Positions 35,764 to 44,280 of a stretch of DNA of 64,000 nt are shown one piece after another. The DNA lies in assembly GCA_017882455.1 (NCBI GenBank), contig JADGPL010000004.1:1-64000 (forward strand), read 5' to 3'. Both the position numbers and the translations under genes were made by a program. This stretch comes from Solirubrobacteraceae bacterium (lineage in GTDB: Bacteria > Actinomycetota > Thermoleophilia > Solirubrobacterales > Solirubrobacteraceae). Position 1 is the first letter of the stretch, and each line of letters begins with the position of its first letter. Below the pieces are notes generated by a model, which ran no database searches, had not been told where the DNA came from, and saw only the letters and a program-made list of their open reading frames with translations.

Positions 35764-36584
35764 GCACGACGGCGATGACCGGCGTGCAGCGGATCGCGGA
35801 CGCCTTCGCCAGCACGACCAAGCGCGCGGCGCTGATGCCGTACGTGATGGCGGGCTTTCCGACGCTCGCGGAGTCGGTGCGCATCGGCGAGGCGTGCGTG
35901 CAGGCGGGAGCAGACGTGATCGAGCTGGGCGTGCCCTATTCCGACCCGCTGGCGGACGGGCCGGTGATCCACGAGGCGGGCACACGGGCGCTCGCGGCCG
36001 GAGCGAACGTGGCGGGCGTGCTCGAGGTCGCCCGCGCGCTCTCCTCGAGCATCCCCGTGGTGTTGATGTGCTACGCAAACATGGTCTTCGCCCCCGGCGT
36101 GGAGGCGTTCGTGGAGCGCCTGGCCCGAACCGGCGCATGCGGCCTGATCGTGCCCGACCTGCCGCTGGGAGAGGCGCCGGAGGTGCTCGCCGCGTGCGAG
36201 AGCCGTGGTCTTGCGCTGGTGCCGCTCGTCGCCCCCACGACCACCCCCGAGCGGATGGCCGCGATCGGGGCCCAGGCGCGCGGGTTCCTGTACGCGGTCT
36301 CGGTGGTCGGCATAACCGGCGAGCGCAGTGGCCTGGCGGAGCGCTTCGCCGAGGTCGTGGCCAAGGCCAGGGCGAGCACGCAGGCACCGGTGGCCCTCGG
36401 CTTCGGGATCGCCACGCCCGAGCAGGCCCGCCAGGCCGCCGATGCAGGCGCCGACGGGGTGATCGTGGGCACCCGTCTCGTCCGAGCCGCCGCCGAGGCC
36501 GAGGATCCGGCAGGCGCCGTGGGGGCGCTCGTCGGCGAACTGGCCGCGGCCCTTGCCCCGACCGATCAGAGATCGGCCAGCTAA
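35760..36584 (+). CDS. trpA: tryptophan synthase alpha chain
   Basis: A 274-residue TIM barrel that releases indole to the beta chain. The catalytic Glu is in [19 protein letters not shown], with the Asp loop at [10 protein letters not shown] and the phosphate-binding GFGIATPEQ and [12 protein letters not shown] 35760 overlaps the trpB stop by four bases. The same reading frame is open far upstream through trpB in the wrong phase, which is not coding. Its TAA stop is part of the -10 box of the next small gene. Confidence 0.96.
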   Translation: MSTTAMTGVQRIADAFASTTKRAALMPYVMAGFPTLAESVRIGEACVQAGADVIELGVPYSDPLADGPVIHEAGTRALAAGANVAGVLEVARALSSSIPVVLMCYANMVFAPGVEAFVERLARTGACGLIVPDLPLGEAPEVLAACESRGLALVPLVAPTTTPERMAAIGAQARGFLYAVSVVGITGERSGLAERFAEVVAKARASTQAPVALGFGIATPEQARQAADAGADGVIVGTRLVRAAAEAEDPAGAVGALVGELAAALAPTDQRSAS

Positions 36585-36587
36585 GAT
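36582..36587 (+). promoter_or_regulatory. -10 box overlapping the trpA stop codon
   Basis: TAAGAT begins with the trpA stop TAA and ends nine bases before ATG 36597 of a small membrane protein gene. Confidence 0.35.
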
Positions 36588-36596
36588 TCCGCGCGC

Positions 36597-36758
36597 ATGG
36601 GATTGATACTTACTGTCACCGCCGGGCTGGTCGTGTGGATCGTGCTGTGGGCGCTGGGCGCTAAGGGCTTCGATGCGTTCCTGTTGGCCACGGTCATCAT
36701 CCTGGTGGGCACGTCGCTGAAGATCCTCTCCGGCTACCTTCCCGGCCGACGCAGCTAG
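36597..36758 (+). CDS. 53-residue two-span membrane protein
   Basis: A short gene between trpA and the binding-protein gene. It encodes MGLILTVTAG followed by a hydrophobic span to about residue 21 (VVWIVLWALG), a short polar turn AKGFDA and a second span (FLLATVIILVG), with a basic end YLPGRRS. Codon third positions are GC-rich like the neighbours. It starts 12 bases after trpA and ends six bases before the lipoprotein's GTG, so all could be one transcript. The function is unknown; two-span proteins of this size often regulate a partner in the membrane. Confidence 0.65.
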   Translation: MGLILTVTAGLVVWIVLWALGAKGFDAFLLATVIILVGTSLKILSGYLPGRRS

Positions 36759-36764
36759 ATCCCG

Positions 36765-38009
36765 GTGCTGGCGCGCTGGCTGGGCCTAGCCGCTCTCGCC
36801 GCCGCGGGTCCGGTGATCGCAGGGTGTGCCGGGGCTGGGGTCTCGAGCACCGAAGCGACCGGCAGCCAGCTGGCGATCTACTCGAGCCTTCCGCTGCAGG
36901 GTCCCACGGCGGGGATCTCCCAGCAGATCGTGGAGGGCGAGGAGCTCGCGCTCGCGCAGGCCGGCGGCCGCGTCGGGCGCTTCAAGATCGGGTATGTGTC
37001 GCTCGACGACGCCAACCCGACCAGCGGGCAGAGCTCCCCCGAGGTCACCGCCTCCAACGCCAAGACCGCCGCACAGGACACCAGCACGATCGCCTACCTC
37101 GGTGACTACACCTCGGCCGCGACGGCCGTGTCGTTGTCGCTGACCAACGCCGCGGGCATTCTTCAGGTGGGCCCTGCCAGCCCCTACGTAGGACTCACCT
37201 CCTCGCTCGACGCCGGGCAGGACGAGCCGGGCCGCTTCTACCTCGGCGGGCGGCGCACGTTCGGTCGCCTGGAGCCCTCGGACATCGTGCAGGCGGGCGC
37301 GCAGGCGCAGCTGATGCAGGCCCTCGGCGTGCACAAGGTGTACGTGCTCGACGACGAAGACCCGTTCCAGGTGCCGTTGGCCAACATCGTTGCCGGTGAT
37401 GCCGAAAAGGCGGGCATCGCGGTGGCTGCGCACGACAGCATCTCGACTACGACCGGCGCCACCTACACGGGCGAGATCGAAAAGATCGTCGGGAGCGGCG
37501 CGCAGGCCGTGTTCTTCGCGGGTGGCGACGGCGCGGGCCCGGTGGCGTTGTGGCGGGCTCTTCACAGTGCCGATCCGCACCTGCTGCTGCTGGGTACCAG
37601 CTCGATGGTGAGCGAATCGTTCACCTCGCAGATCGGCTCGGCGGGCGCGAGCACATATCTGACGACGCCGATCCTGCCGCTTGGCCTCTATCCGCCCTCG
37701 GCCGCGCGCGTGTTGAGCGCCTACCGCAGGGCCTTCACGGGTGAAGCGGGACCGTATGCGTTGTACGGCTACGAGACGATGAGCGTCGTGCTCGCTGCCA
37801 TCCGCAGCGCCGGCAACCGCGGCAACGACCGCCAGGTGGTCATCGATCGGTTCTTCGCCACCCACGATCGCGACTCCGTGCTCGGCCGCTACTCGATGCA
37901 GGCCAACGGCGAAACCACGCTCACGCGCTATGCCATCGATCGCGTGCGCGGTGGGAGAGCGATGTTCTTGCGCGCCGTCGATGGGGGCTCCGCGGCCTCC
38001 GGCGGCTAG
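36765..38009 (+). CDS. branched-chain-amino-acid-type substrate-binding lipoprotein
   Basis: A 414-residue periplasmic-binding-protein fold of the Peripla_BP_6 (LivK) type. Residues 1-20 are a lipoprotein signal with lipobox VIAGC. The core shows YSSLPLQGPTAGISQQIVEG, VSLDDANPTSGQ and AYLGDYTSAATAVSL, matching the ligand-binding lobes. No permease or ATPase genes of a Liv transporter follow, so it may be a solitary sensor or partner of a distant transporter. GTG 36765 follows the small membrane protein by six bases. Confidence 0.82.
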   Translation: MLARWLGLAALAAAGPVIAGCAGAGVSSTEATGSQLAIYSSLPLQGPTAGISQQIVEGEELALAQAGGRVGRFKIGYVSLDDANPTSGQSSPEVTASNAKTAAQDTSTIAYLGDYTSAATAVSLSLTNAAGILQVGPASPYVGLTSSLDAGQDEPGRFYLGGRRTFGRLEPSDIVQAGAQAQLMQALGVHKVYVLDDEDPFQVPLANIVAGDAEKAGIAVAAHDSISTTTGATYTGEIEKIVGSGAQAVFFAGGDGAGPVALWRALHSADPHLLLLGTSSMVSESFTSQIGSAGASTYLTTPILPLGLYPPSAARVLSAYRRAFTGEAGPYALYGYETMSVVLAAIRSAGNRGNDRQVVIDRFFATHDRDSVLGRYSMQANGETTLTRYAIDRVRGGRAMFLRAVDGGSAASGG

Positions 38010-38025
38010 CTCTTCGCTCTTCGGC

Positions 38026-39780
38026 TCAGCCTTCGCTCTTCTGCAGCCCGAGGACCAGGCGGAAGCGCTGCACTTCTCCGCCGAGATCATGACCGCCTCC
38101 CGCGAGCGTCGAGACGGCGCGCAGGTAGGGAACGAACTTCGAGATGCTCGGGTCTTCGGTGAGTCCCACGCCTTCGAGCAGGCTCACGAGCGTGGGGAAG
38201 TCGAGGGTCAGGCTCGGCTGTATCCCTTCCGCGAGCGCCGAGGAGGCCGCGCTGTGTGACGGCGCGGCGGCGATCGCACTCGGCGGGTTGAGCGCGGCCT
38301 CGACCGAGGCTTCTCCGAACCCGAGGACGAACTTCGTCTGCCCGTCCGAGGCGCGTCCGTCGGCGATGTCGAGGACGACGGGCAGGCCCGTGAGCGCCAC
38401 ACCCACCGCTGCGTCGGTTCCCGGGATCGAGACCGTACGCAGCGATCCGCCGTCTTTGTGCAGCGCGCCTGCCAGCTTGGTCACGGCTGCGCGCGAGAGC
38501 GCCGGGCTCTTCGATGCGATCACGATCGCGGCCTTCAGTTCGAGCAGGCTGGATCCGCTCGCGAAGATCCCCGCCGAGCCCATCCAGCTGGCGAAGTCGT
38601 GCCGGGCCTGTGCGCTGGGGGCGCCGAGCACGGTCAGCGGCGCGATCATCGCTGCCAGCAGTGATTTGATGCTGAGGGTGCTCGTGGAGGTGCCTTCCGG
38701 GCTGGTGGGCCCGGGGGCTGCGCCCAATGCGCTCAACGCGCGCAACCCCTCGACGTCCTGGGGAAGACTTGCGCCGAGATGGCCGAGACCGACGGCGAGC
38801 CAGGATTCACCGGGCAGTTCGCTCAGGGCCTTGGCGCCTTCTGGGTCGCTGGAGAGCAGGCCGGCGCTCGAGGCGCCGGGCGCCGAGAGCGTGTCGGCGT
38901 CGAGCGCGAGCGAGCCCGAGGAGGGCACCAGCGACACGTTGGCCTCGCTCGAGCCCGCCAGCAGTCGCAGCAGCCCGGTGACGCCTTCGGCTGAAGAGGA
39001 GGCGCTCTGCGGCCCTGCGGGGTTGGCGTAGAGGTGGGCGAGCACCCCTGCGGGCGCCTTGGCCATCAGCTTCGCGTATCCGCCGGCGTGCGCCAACGAG
39101 GCTCCGCCCTGGACGGTGTCGATCACGCCGTGGATGCCAGATTCGCTGCCGATCACCGCGAGGCGATCCACGAGCCCGAACGCCACTCCGCCTGAGCTCG
39201 CCCGGTAGGCGACGCCCCGGTAGTTGGTGGTGTGCGCTCCCGCGTGCGTGGCCGCGGCGTTCAGGAAGTTGCGCGCCTTGGTCGCGTCGCTGGTGTCCAG
39301 CACGATCGCTCCCTGAGCGCCGGTGGCACCGAACGGGAAGCTGGGCGCCGCGGATGAGCCACCGAGCAGCCCCTGCTGGAGCAGGCCCAGCAGCGAGCCG
39401 GCGGAGCTCAGGGAGCTGAGGTACACGCCGGCGTCGGGGCCGAGCCAGGGCGCCACGTCGCGCTTGAAGCTCAACTGCGGTGCCCCAGGCGTCTGCAGCG
39501 CGGCCAGCAGGCGCAGGTAGGGGTCGGCCTGGTGAGTCAGGGCGCGCCCGTCAGCGGCGGCTGCGCTCTTCAGAGAGCCACTGGGACGGACGCTCGCGCC
39601 GGCATACAGCGACGCGGAGGCCGGGATGACCGTGGCCGGGTCGGCGCTGCTGCCGGGCGCGGCGCTCGAGCCGCAGCCCGCGAGCGCTCCGATGATGGCG
39701 GCAGCTGCGACAGCGAGCGCGGGCGCGCGCAGTGTGCGGATCGCGCTGCGGGATGCGGCGGAGGTGGGGGAGGCGGGCAA
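38026..39780 (-). CDS. DUF3352-like surface lipoprotein
   Basis: A 584-residue exported protein. The N-terminus is a lipoprotein signal (hydrophobic ALAVAAAAIIGALAGC, lipidated Cys near residue 36) followed by a Ser/Ala linker. The body begins VIPASASLYAGASVRPSGSL, like actinobacterial DUF3352 proteins, and contains two repeated halves rich in Ala, Gly and Ser. No catalytic motif is visible. The TTG start is supported by AAAGGAC about nine bases upstream. It is convergent with the binding-protein gene (16 bp apart) and its promoter side faces the cell-division cluster. Confidence 0.65.
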   Translation of the reverse strand: MPASPTSAASRSAIRTLRAPALAVAAAAIIGALAGCGSSAAPGSSADPATVIPASASLYAGASVRPSGSLKSAAAADGRALTHQADPYLRLLAALQTPGAPQLSFKRDVAPWLGPDAGVYLSSLSSAGSLLGLLQQGLLGGSSAAPSFPFGATGAQGAIVLDTSDATKARNFLNAAATHAGAHTTNYRGVAYRASSGGVAFGLVDRLAVIGSESGIHGVIDTVQGGASLAHAGGYAKLMAKAPAGVLAHLYANPAGPQSASSSAEGVTGLLRLLAGSSEANVSLVPSSGSLALDADTLSAPGASSAGLLSSDPEGAKALSELPGESWLAVGLGHLGASLPQDVEGLRALSALGAAPGPTSPEGTSTSTLSIKSLLAAMIAPLTVLGAPSAQARHDFASWMGSAGIFASGSSLLELKAAIVIASKSPALSRAAVTKLAGALHKDGGSLRTVSIPGTDAAVGVALTGLPVVLDIADGRASDGQTKFVLGFGEASVEAALNPPSAIAAAPSHSAASSALAEGIQPSLTLDFPTLVSLLEGVGLTEDPSISKFVPYLRAVSTLAGGGHDLGGEVQRFRLVLGLQKSEG

Positions 39781-40000
39781 CAGGGTGTCCTTTCGGCGGC
39801 GTCGGGCCTGGGCGGCGAGGCGATCGTATGCCTATGGCGTGACGGCACGCAAGGCCCATCCGTCTGCAACGGCTGTTTCAGCGCGCACGGATGCAGGCGC
39901 GCTTGCACCCGGGAGGGACCGGTGGCGATCCCGCCCGGATCGAGAAAGACCCTGCTCAGAGCTGGGGTTTTGCCCGTACGGTGGGCCTCGTGAAGGGAAA

Positions 40001-40046
40001 GTGGGAGAAGATGTGCATATTGAGTTGCATTGTGGGAGAAAGTGGG
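40001..40046 (+). promoter_or_regulatory. MraZ operator: GTGGG boxes
   Basis: GTGGG occurs at 40032-40036 and 40042-40046, separated by exactly five bases (10-bp period), with a further copy in similar context at 40001-40005 (GTGGGAGAAG). MraZ is known to bind direct TGGG/GTGGG repeats with 5-nt spacers upstream of its own gene. The two close boxes lie wholly between the -35 and -10 elements, so binding should block RNA polymerase. Confidence 0.75.
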
Positions 40047-40053
40047 ATATGTT
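40025..40053 (+). promoter_or_regulatory. promoter of the mraZ/dcw cluster
   Basis: TTGCAT at 40025-40030 and TATGTT at 40048-40053 have a 17-bp spacer. Transcription would start near 40060 and give a leader of about 70 nt with a strong hairpin. The MraZ boxes fill the spacer. Confidence 0.6.
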
Positions 40054-40066
40054 CGCGCACAGCGAG

Positions 40067-40103
40067 CCGGGGTGGAGGGGCTCCTCCCACTCCTCCACCT
40101 CGG
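40067..40103 (+). other. hairpin in the 5' leader of mraZ
   Basis: CCGGGGTGGAGG (40067-40078) pairs with CCTCCACCTCGG (40092-40103) over 12 bp with one G-U pair and a 13-base loop. It begins a few bases into the predicted message and ends 16 bases before the GGAG ribosome binding site of mraZ. It could stabilise the 5' end or affect translation. Confidence 0.5.
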
Positions 40104-40131
40104 CTCGGTAAACAACTTGGAGCCCCAACCC

Positions 40132-40575
40132 GTGGCACCTTTCCGTGGCACCTTCGACCATACGCTCGACGCCAAGAACCGCCTCACGGTGCCGGCTCGC
40201 TACCGCGCCGCGCTCGCGGAGGGCGTGGTGCTCGCGATGCCCGTCGACCTGAAGCCCTGCGTGGGCGTGTGGTGCCCGGAGGAGTACGAGCGCTACACGC
40301 GACGCGCCCTGGCCGAGCTGCCGCCGCTCTCCCCGCGCCTGAACGAGATGGAGCGCTTCTTCTACGGCAGCTCTCACGACGCCGACCTGGACGCGGCCGG
40401 ACGCGTGATGATCCCCGGCTTTCTCGGCGAGCACGCAGCCCTGTCCAAGGAGGTAGTCGTGGTGGGGGTGGGGGACCGTCTGGAGCTCTGGGACAAGAGT
40501 GCCTGGAGCGAACATCGATCGACGCTTCTCAGCGGCGTCGCGGAGGTCACCGCGCGTGTCGACGACGCTGCTTGA
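40132..40575 (+). CDS. mraZ: transcriptional regulator MraZ
   Basis: A 147-residue SpoVT/AbrB-fold DNA-binding protein with two MraZ repeats: FRGTFDHTLDAKNRLTVPAR near the start and HDADLDAAGRVMIPGFLGEH in the second half, each with the DxxGR/DxKNR signature. It represses the division and cell wall cluster it heads by binding GTGGG repeats in its promoter. GTG 40132 is preferred since GGAG is nine bases upstream and it gives the family start; an earlier GTG at 40030 would lie upstream of the predicted transcript. It overlaps rsmH by 20 bp. Confidence 0.93.
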   Translation: MAPFRGTFDHTLDAKNRLTVPARYRAALAEGVVLAMPVDLKPCVGVWCPEEYERYTRRALAELPPLSPRLNEMERFFYGSSHDADLDAAGRVMIPGFLGEHAALSKEVVVVGVGDRLELWDKSAWSEHRSTLLSGVAEVTARVDDAA

Positions 40576-41671
40576 CAGCTGGGACGCTCAGAGCGCTGAG
40601 GCCCGGACGCCCGAGCTTGCCCGGCGCAGGCGCGGAGCGGGCGACGCCGTCCGTCCCCCTCAGGGCAGACGTGGCCCGCGCCCCGGGGCACAGGGCGCAT
40701 GCGCGCTCGGCGGCGCGACGCAGGCCGCGCACACCCCTGTGCTGGCGATCGAGCTGCTCGAGCTGCTCGATCCGAAGCCCGGCCAGACCGCGATCGACTG
40801 CACCTTCGGCGACGGCGGCCACGCTCGCCTGCTGGCCGAGCGACTGGGCCCTGCCGGCACGCTGGTGGCGATCGACCGCGATCCCCAGGCCGAGCAGCGC
40901 TTCGCCAAGCTGGCCGCCGAGACCGCGTGCTCGGTGCGCTTCATCCGCTCGAGCTACGCAGAGGCGCTGGAGCTGCTCGCCGGCGAGGGCATGCGCGCGG
41001 ACATGGCCTACTTCGACCTGGGCATGTCCTCGATGCAGGTCGACACCCGAGAGCGCGGCTTCTCCTACTCCTACGACGCGCCGCTCGACATGCGCATGGA
41101 TCCGGCGCAGGAGCTGAGCGCCCGTGAGGTCGTGGCCGAATGGGACGAGCGTCGCCTGGCGCACGTCCTTCGCGACTTCGGCGAGGAGCGCCACGCGGGC
41201 GCGATCGCGCGGGCGATCGTCCGCCGGCGCGAGCAGTGCCCGATCGTGACCACACTGGAGCTCGTCGACACGATCAAGTCCGCGATCCCCGCTCCCGCCC
41301 GCTTCGCCGGCGGTCATCCCGCCAAGCGCTCCTTCCAGGCGCTGCGGATAGCGGTCAACGACGAGCTGGGACAGCTCGACCGCGCGCTGCCGCTCGCGTG
41401 GGGACTGCTCCGCGAGGGTGGCGTGCTCGCCGGCATCTCCTTCCACTCGCTCGAGGATCGGCGGGTCAAGCGCTTCCTCGCGGATCGCGCCCGCGGCTGC
41501 ATCTGTCCCCCGGACCTGCCGGTCTGCGCCTGTGGCCGCGAGCCGCAGGCCGCTCTGCTGACGCGCCGCTCGATCGTGCCCAGCGCCGAGGAGATCGCAG
41601 AGAACCCACGCGCCACCTCGGCGCGCCTGCGCGCCGCGAGGAAGCTCACCGACGAGGAGGCGCCGGCGTGA
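40556..41671 (+). CDS. rsmH: 16S rRNA (cytosine-1402-N4)-methyltransferase
   Basis: A 371-residue methyltransferase acting on C1402 of 16S rRNA. HTPVLAIELLELL, the SAM loop CTFGDGGHARLL, YFDLGMSSMQVD and FHSLEDRRVKRFL are the family motifs. An N-terminal extension of about 55 residues, rich in Arg, Gly and Ala, precedes HTPVL; typical members begin close to that motif. GTG 40556 has GGAGG at 40542-40546 and overlaps mraZ by 20 bp. Its stop overlaps the GTG of the ftsL-like gene. Confidence 0.94.
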   Translation: MSTTLLDSWDAQSAEARTPELARRRRGAGDAVRPPQGRRGPRPGAQGACALGGATQAAHTPVLAIELLELLDPKPGQTAIDCTFGDGGHARLLAERLGPAGTLVAIDRDPQAEQRFAKLAAETACSVRFIRSSYAEALELLAGEGMRADMAYFDLGMSSMQVDTRERGFSYSYDAPLDMRMDPAQELSAREVVAEWDERRLAHVLRDFGEERHAGAIARAIVRRREQCPIVTTLELVDTIKSAIPAPARFAGGHPAKRSFQALRIAVNDELGQLDRALPLAWGLLREGGVLAGISFHSLEDRRVKRFLADRARGCICPPDLPVCACGREPQAALLTRRSIVPSAEEIAENPRATSARLRAARKLTDEEAPA

Positions 41672-42540
41672 CCCCGCCCGCAGCCGCTGCTCAAGCCGTG
41701 CGCGCTCCGGCCGTGCGCGCCCGCACCGTGGTCCCCGGCCGCCCGCTCAGGAGCGCCCCGGGTCCAAGGCGCGTATCCGGCCCGGCCCGCCGCGAGCCCG
41801 TCACGGCGCCCCGACGCGATGCGGGCGCCCGCGACGGCTTTGTCGTGGGCCTGCTCGCCGGCGTACAGCGGGTCTCGCGCCACCGGCTGCTCGACCGGCT
41901 GATTCGGGGCCGCACCTGGATCGCGCTCGTGGCGTTCGCGCTGATCGGGATCGTGACGCTCCAGCTCGGGCTGCTCAAGTTGAACGCCGGGATCGGGCGC
42001 TCGCTCGAGCGCAGCGCGCTGCTGCAGCGCGAGAACGCCACGCTCAGCATCGAAAACTCCGAACTCGCTGCCGGCAACCGCGTCGAGGCGACCGCTGCCC
42101 ATCTGGGCATGCAGCTGGTGGCGCCGGGGGATCTGCGCTTCCTGACCGCTCGTCCGCGTGCCGACGCCGCGCAGGCCGCCGCCGCGCTCGCCGCCCCCGT
42201 GCACAGCTCGACCACGGGCACCGAAACGGGCTCGTCCCCCGCGAGCGCGCCAGCCGGCGAATCCGGCGCCTCCTCCTCCGGAGCCTCCTCGGGCGAAGCG
42301 GTCTCGACCGAATCGTCCACTGGCGGAGAACGCTCGCCCTCGAGCGAAGCGAGCACTCCGGCTGCTCAGCCCCCGACCTCGAGCACCACCAGCGGCGCAT
42401 CGTCGAGCACCGCGAGCGCGCCATCCTCGAGCGAATCGACGCCGGCCGCGAGCCCGTCCTCGCCTGCGGTCGCGACGCCGGTCGGCCAAGCCTCCGAAGC
42501 GACACCCGCCGGGGGCACCCAGGCGGCTCCCGGGGGTTAG
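41668..42540 (+). CDS. ftsL: FtsL-like septum protein with Ser/Ala/Pro-rich tail
   Basis: A 290-residue bitopic membrane protein. A basic cytoplasmic part (1-85) leads to one membrane span (TWIALVAFALIGIVTLQLGL, about 90-109), then a coiled-coil stretch (SALLQRENATLSIENSELAAG, here two shorter pieces joined) to about residue 155. The last 120 residues are low-complexity Ser/Ala/Thr/Pro. FtsL pairs with FtsB and FtsQ at the division site. Position between rsmH and ftsI and the topology support the name; sequence similarity in this family is always weak. All eight Glu codons of the tail are GAA. AGGAGG precedes GTG 41668. Confidence 0.7.
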   Translation: MTPPAAAAQAVRAPAVRARTVVPGRPLRSAPGPRRVSGPARREPVTAPRRDAGARDGFVVGLLAGVQRVSRHRLLDRLIRGRTWIALVAFALIGIVTLQLGLLKLNAGIGRSLERSALLQRENATLSIENSELAAGNRVEATAAHLGMQLVAPGDLRFLTARPRADAAQAAAALAAPVHSSTTGTETGSSPASAPAGESGASSSGASSGEAVSTESSTGGERSPSSEASTPAAQPPTSSTTSGASSSTASAPSSSESTPAASPSSPAVATPVGQASEATPAGGTQAAPGG

Positions 42541-42543
42541 CCG

Positions 42544-44205
42544 GTGGCCGTCGTCCAGCGACGCATCGGGGCGATCTTCGGGCTCTTCTTCATCCTGCTC
42601 GTCCTGGCGGCCGGACGTACCGCCTACCTCGGGGTCGTGCGTGGCAGCACGCTGCGCAGGGCCGCCAGCAACCAGCAGCTGACCAACGAAACGGTGACCG
42701 CGCTGCGCGGCGCGATCACCGATCGCAATGGCATCGATCTGGCGGTCTCCGAGCCGGCACGCGACCTCGCCGCGGATCCCTACCTGATCACCGACGCGCT
42801 CGGCTCCGCGCAGCGCCTGGCGCCGCTGTTGGGCCAGTCCCAGGCCAGCGTCCTGCGCAAGCTCTCCGAGCACAGCGGGTTCGTCTACCTCGCGCGCGGG
42901 GTGCCGGCGAGCCGGGCCGCCGAGATCCTCGCGCTGAAGGTCCCGGGCGTGACCGGGACCCCGGTGATGCGCCGCGTCTACCCGCGCGGCCCGCTGGCCG
43001 CGCAGGTGCTCGGGGTGTTTGGCACCGAAGGCAGGGGTCTGGCCGGCCTGGAGTACGCGCGTGATGCGACGCTGCGTGGGCGCTCGGGTCAGCGTCGCGT
43101 GGTCAGCGATGCGATCGGCCAGCCGGTGTCGATCACGGAAACCCACGCTGTGGTCCCCGGCTCCTCGCTGTCGCTGACGCTCGACGCCAACATCCAGCAG
43201 CGCACGGAAGACGTGCTGGGGGCCGTGGCGAAGGTGTACAGCCCGAAAGACGCCACCGCGATCGTGATGGACCCCCGCAGCGGGGCGATCCTGGCGGTGG
43301 CCAACTGGCCACAGGTCAACCCCAACGATCCCGGCGCCTCGCCGGCGGGGGCGCTTGAGGATCGCGCGGTCGGCTTCGACTACGAACCCGGCTCCACGTT
43401 CAAGGCGGTGACGGTCTCGGGCGCGCTCCAGCAGGGTCTGATCACGCCGGAAACCCCCTTCAACATCCCAGACCAGATCCAGGTGGCCGATCGCACGATC
43501 CACGACGACACGGAACACCCCGAAGAAACCCTCACCACCTCGCAGATCCTCGCGCGCTCGAGCAACGTCGGGGCGATCAAGATCGGTGGTCTGGAGGGGG
43601 CGAGCGCGTTCAACGGCTGGGTGCACCGCTTCGGCTTCGGAGCGCCCACGGGCGTGGATCTCTCGGGCGAGGAAAGGGGGGTGACGCTCCCGCTCGCCCA
43701 CTACTCGGGCTCCTCGATGGGCAACCTGCCGATCGGCCAGGGCGAGCTGGTCACCCCGATGCAGATGGCGACGGCGTACTCGGCGATCGCCAACGGCGGG
43801 ATCCTGCGCCCACCGCATGTCATCGGCGCGATCGGTGGCCGTGCACAGCCCGAGCCGCAGGGGCATCGGATCATCTCGAGCGCGGCGGCGGCGGCGCTGC
43901 GGCACATGCTCGAGGGTGTGCTCGCTCCCGGCGGTACCGCCAGCGAGGTCTCGATCCCCGGCTACCAGCTCGCGGGCAAGACGGGCACGGCCAGCAAGAT
44001 CGACCCCGCTACCGGCGAATACTCGAAAAGCGCGTATGTGGCCTCGTTCATCGGCTTCGCCCCGGCCTCCGATCCCAAGCTGCTGTGCGCGGTGGTCGTC
44101 GATGAACCGCAGGCGGGCTCGATCTTCGGCGGGACGGTCGCGGCGCCGGCTTTCGGCCAGATCATGAGCTTCGCGCTGTCCTATCTCGGCATCGCGCCCG
44201 GCTAG
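42544..44205 (+). CDS. ftsI: peptidoglycan transpeptidase FtsI (penicillin-binding protein 3)
   Basis: A 553-residue class B penicillin-binding protein that cross-links septal peptidoglycan. One membrane anchor (about 9-28) is followed by the pedestal domain (LRGAITDRNGIDLAVSEPA) and the transpeptidase domain with S284-TFK287 (GSTFK), S339-SN and K479-TG. It lacks PASTA domains. The GTG at 42544 follows the ftsL stop by three bases. It is the last gene before a new promoter in front of murE. Confidence 0.93.
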   Translation: MAVVQRRIGAIFGLFFILLVLAAGRTAYLGVVRGSTLRRAASNQQLTNETVTALRGAITDRNGIDLAVSEPARDLAADPYLITDALGSAQRLAPLLGQSQASVLRKLSEHSGFVYLARGVPASRAAEILALKVPGVTGTPVMRRVYPRGPLAAQVLGVFGTEGRGLAGLEYARDATLRGRSGQRRVVSDAIGQPVSITETHAVVPGSSLSLTLDANIQQRTEDVLGAVAKVYSPKDATAIVMDPRSGAILAVANWPQVNPNDPGASPAGALEDRAVGFDYEPGSTFKAVTVSGALQQGLITPETPFNIPDQIQVADRTIHDDTEHPEETLTTSQILARSSNVGAIKIGGLEGASAFNGWVHRFGFGAPTGVDLSGEERGVTLPLAHYSGSSMGNLPIGQGELVTPMQMATAYSAIANGGILRPPHVIGAIGGRAQPEPQGHRIISSAAAAALRHMLEGVLAPGGTASEVSIPGYQLAGKTGTASKIDPATGEYSKSAYVASFIGFAPASDPKLLCAVVVDEPQAGSIFGGTVAAPAFGQIMSFALSYLGIAPG

Positions 44206-44241
44206 TCACGGGCTCCGGGCGGCTCCGGCGGGGGCGGAAAC

Positions 44242-44247
44242 TAGACT
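44242..44247 (+). promoter_or_regulatory. -10 box for the murE micro-ORF
   Basis: TAGACT ends six bases before ATG 44254, the start of an eight-codon micro-ORF that runs into murE. No good -35 box is visible. It would make the murE-onward genes partly independent of the mraZ promoter. Confidence 0.45.
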
Positions 44248-44253
44248 CAACCC

Positions 44254-44280
44254 ATGCCTGTGCGGGAAATTGAGGAATGA
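44254..44280 (+). CDS. leaderless eight-codon micro-ORF coupled to murE
   Basis: ATG 44254 opens MPVREIEE followed by TGA; the stop overlaps the murE start as ATGA (44277-44280). A TANNNT -10 box ends six bases before it, so the message should begin at this ATG. Ribosomes would load on the leaderless start and reinitiate on murE. The end of the micro-ORF contains TGAGGA, too close to the murE ATG to be a normal ribosome binding site. The same design stands before scpA. The peptide itself need not have a function. Confidence 0.45.
   Translation: MPVREIEE

Noticed and set aside
41314-43905. 863-residue open frame on the minus strand
   Set aside because: It is antisense to rsmH, ftsL and ftsI, all with clear motifs. 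Long shadows are expected at this GC content; no domain or ribosome binding site is seen.
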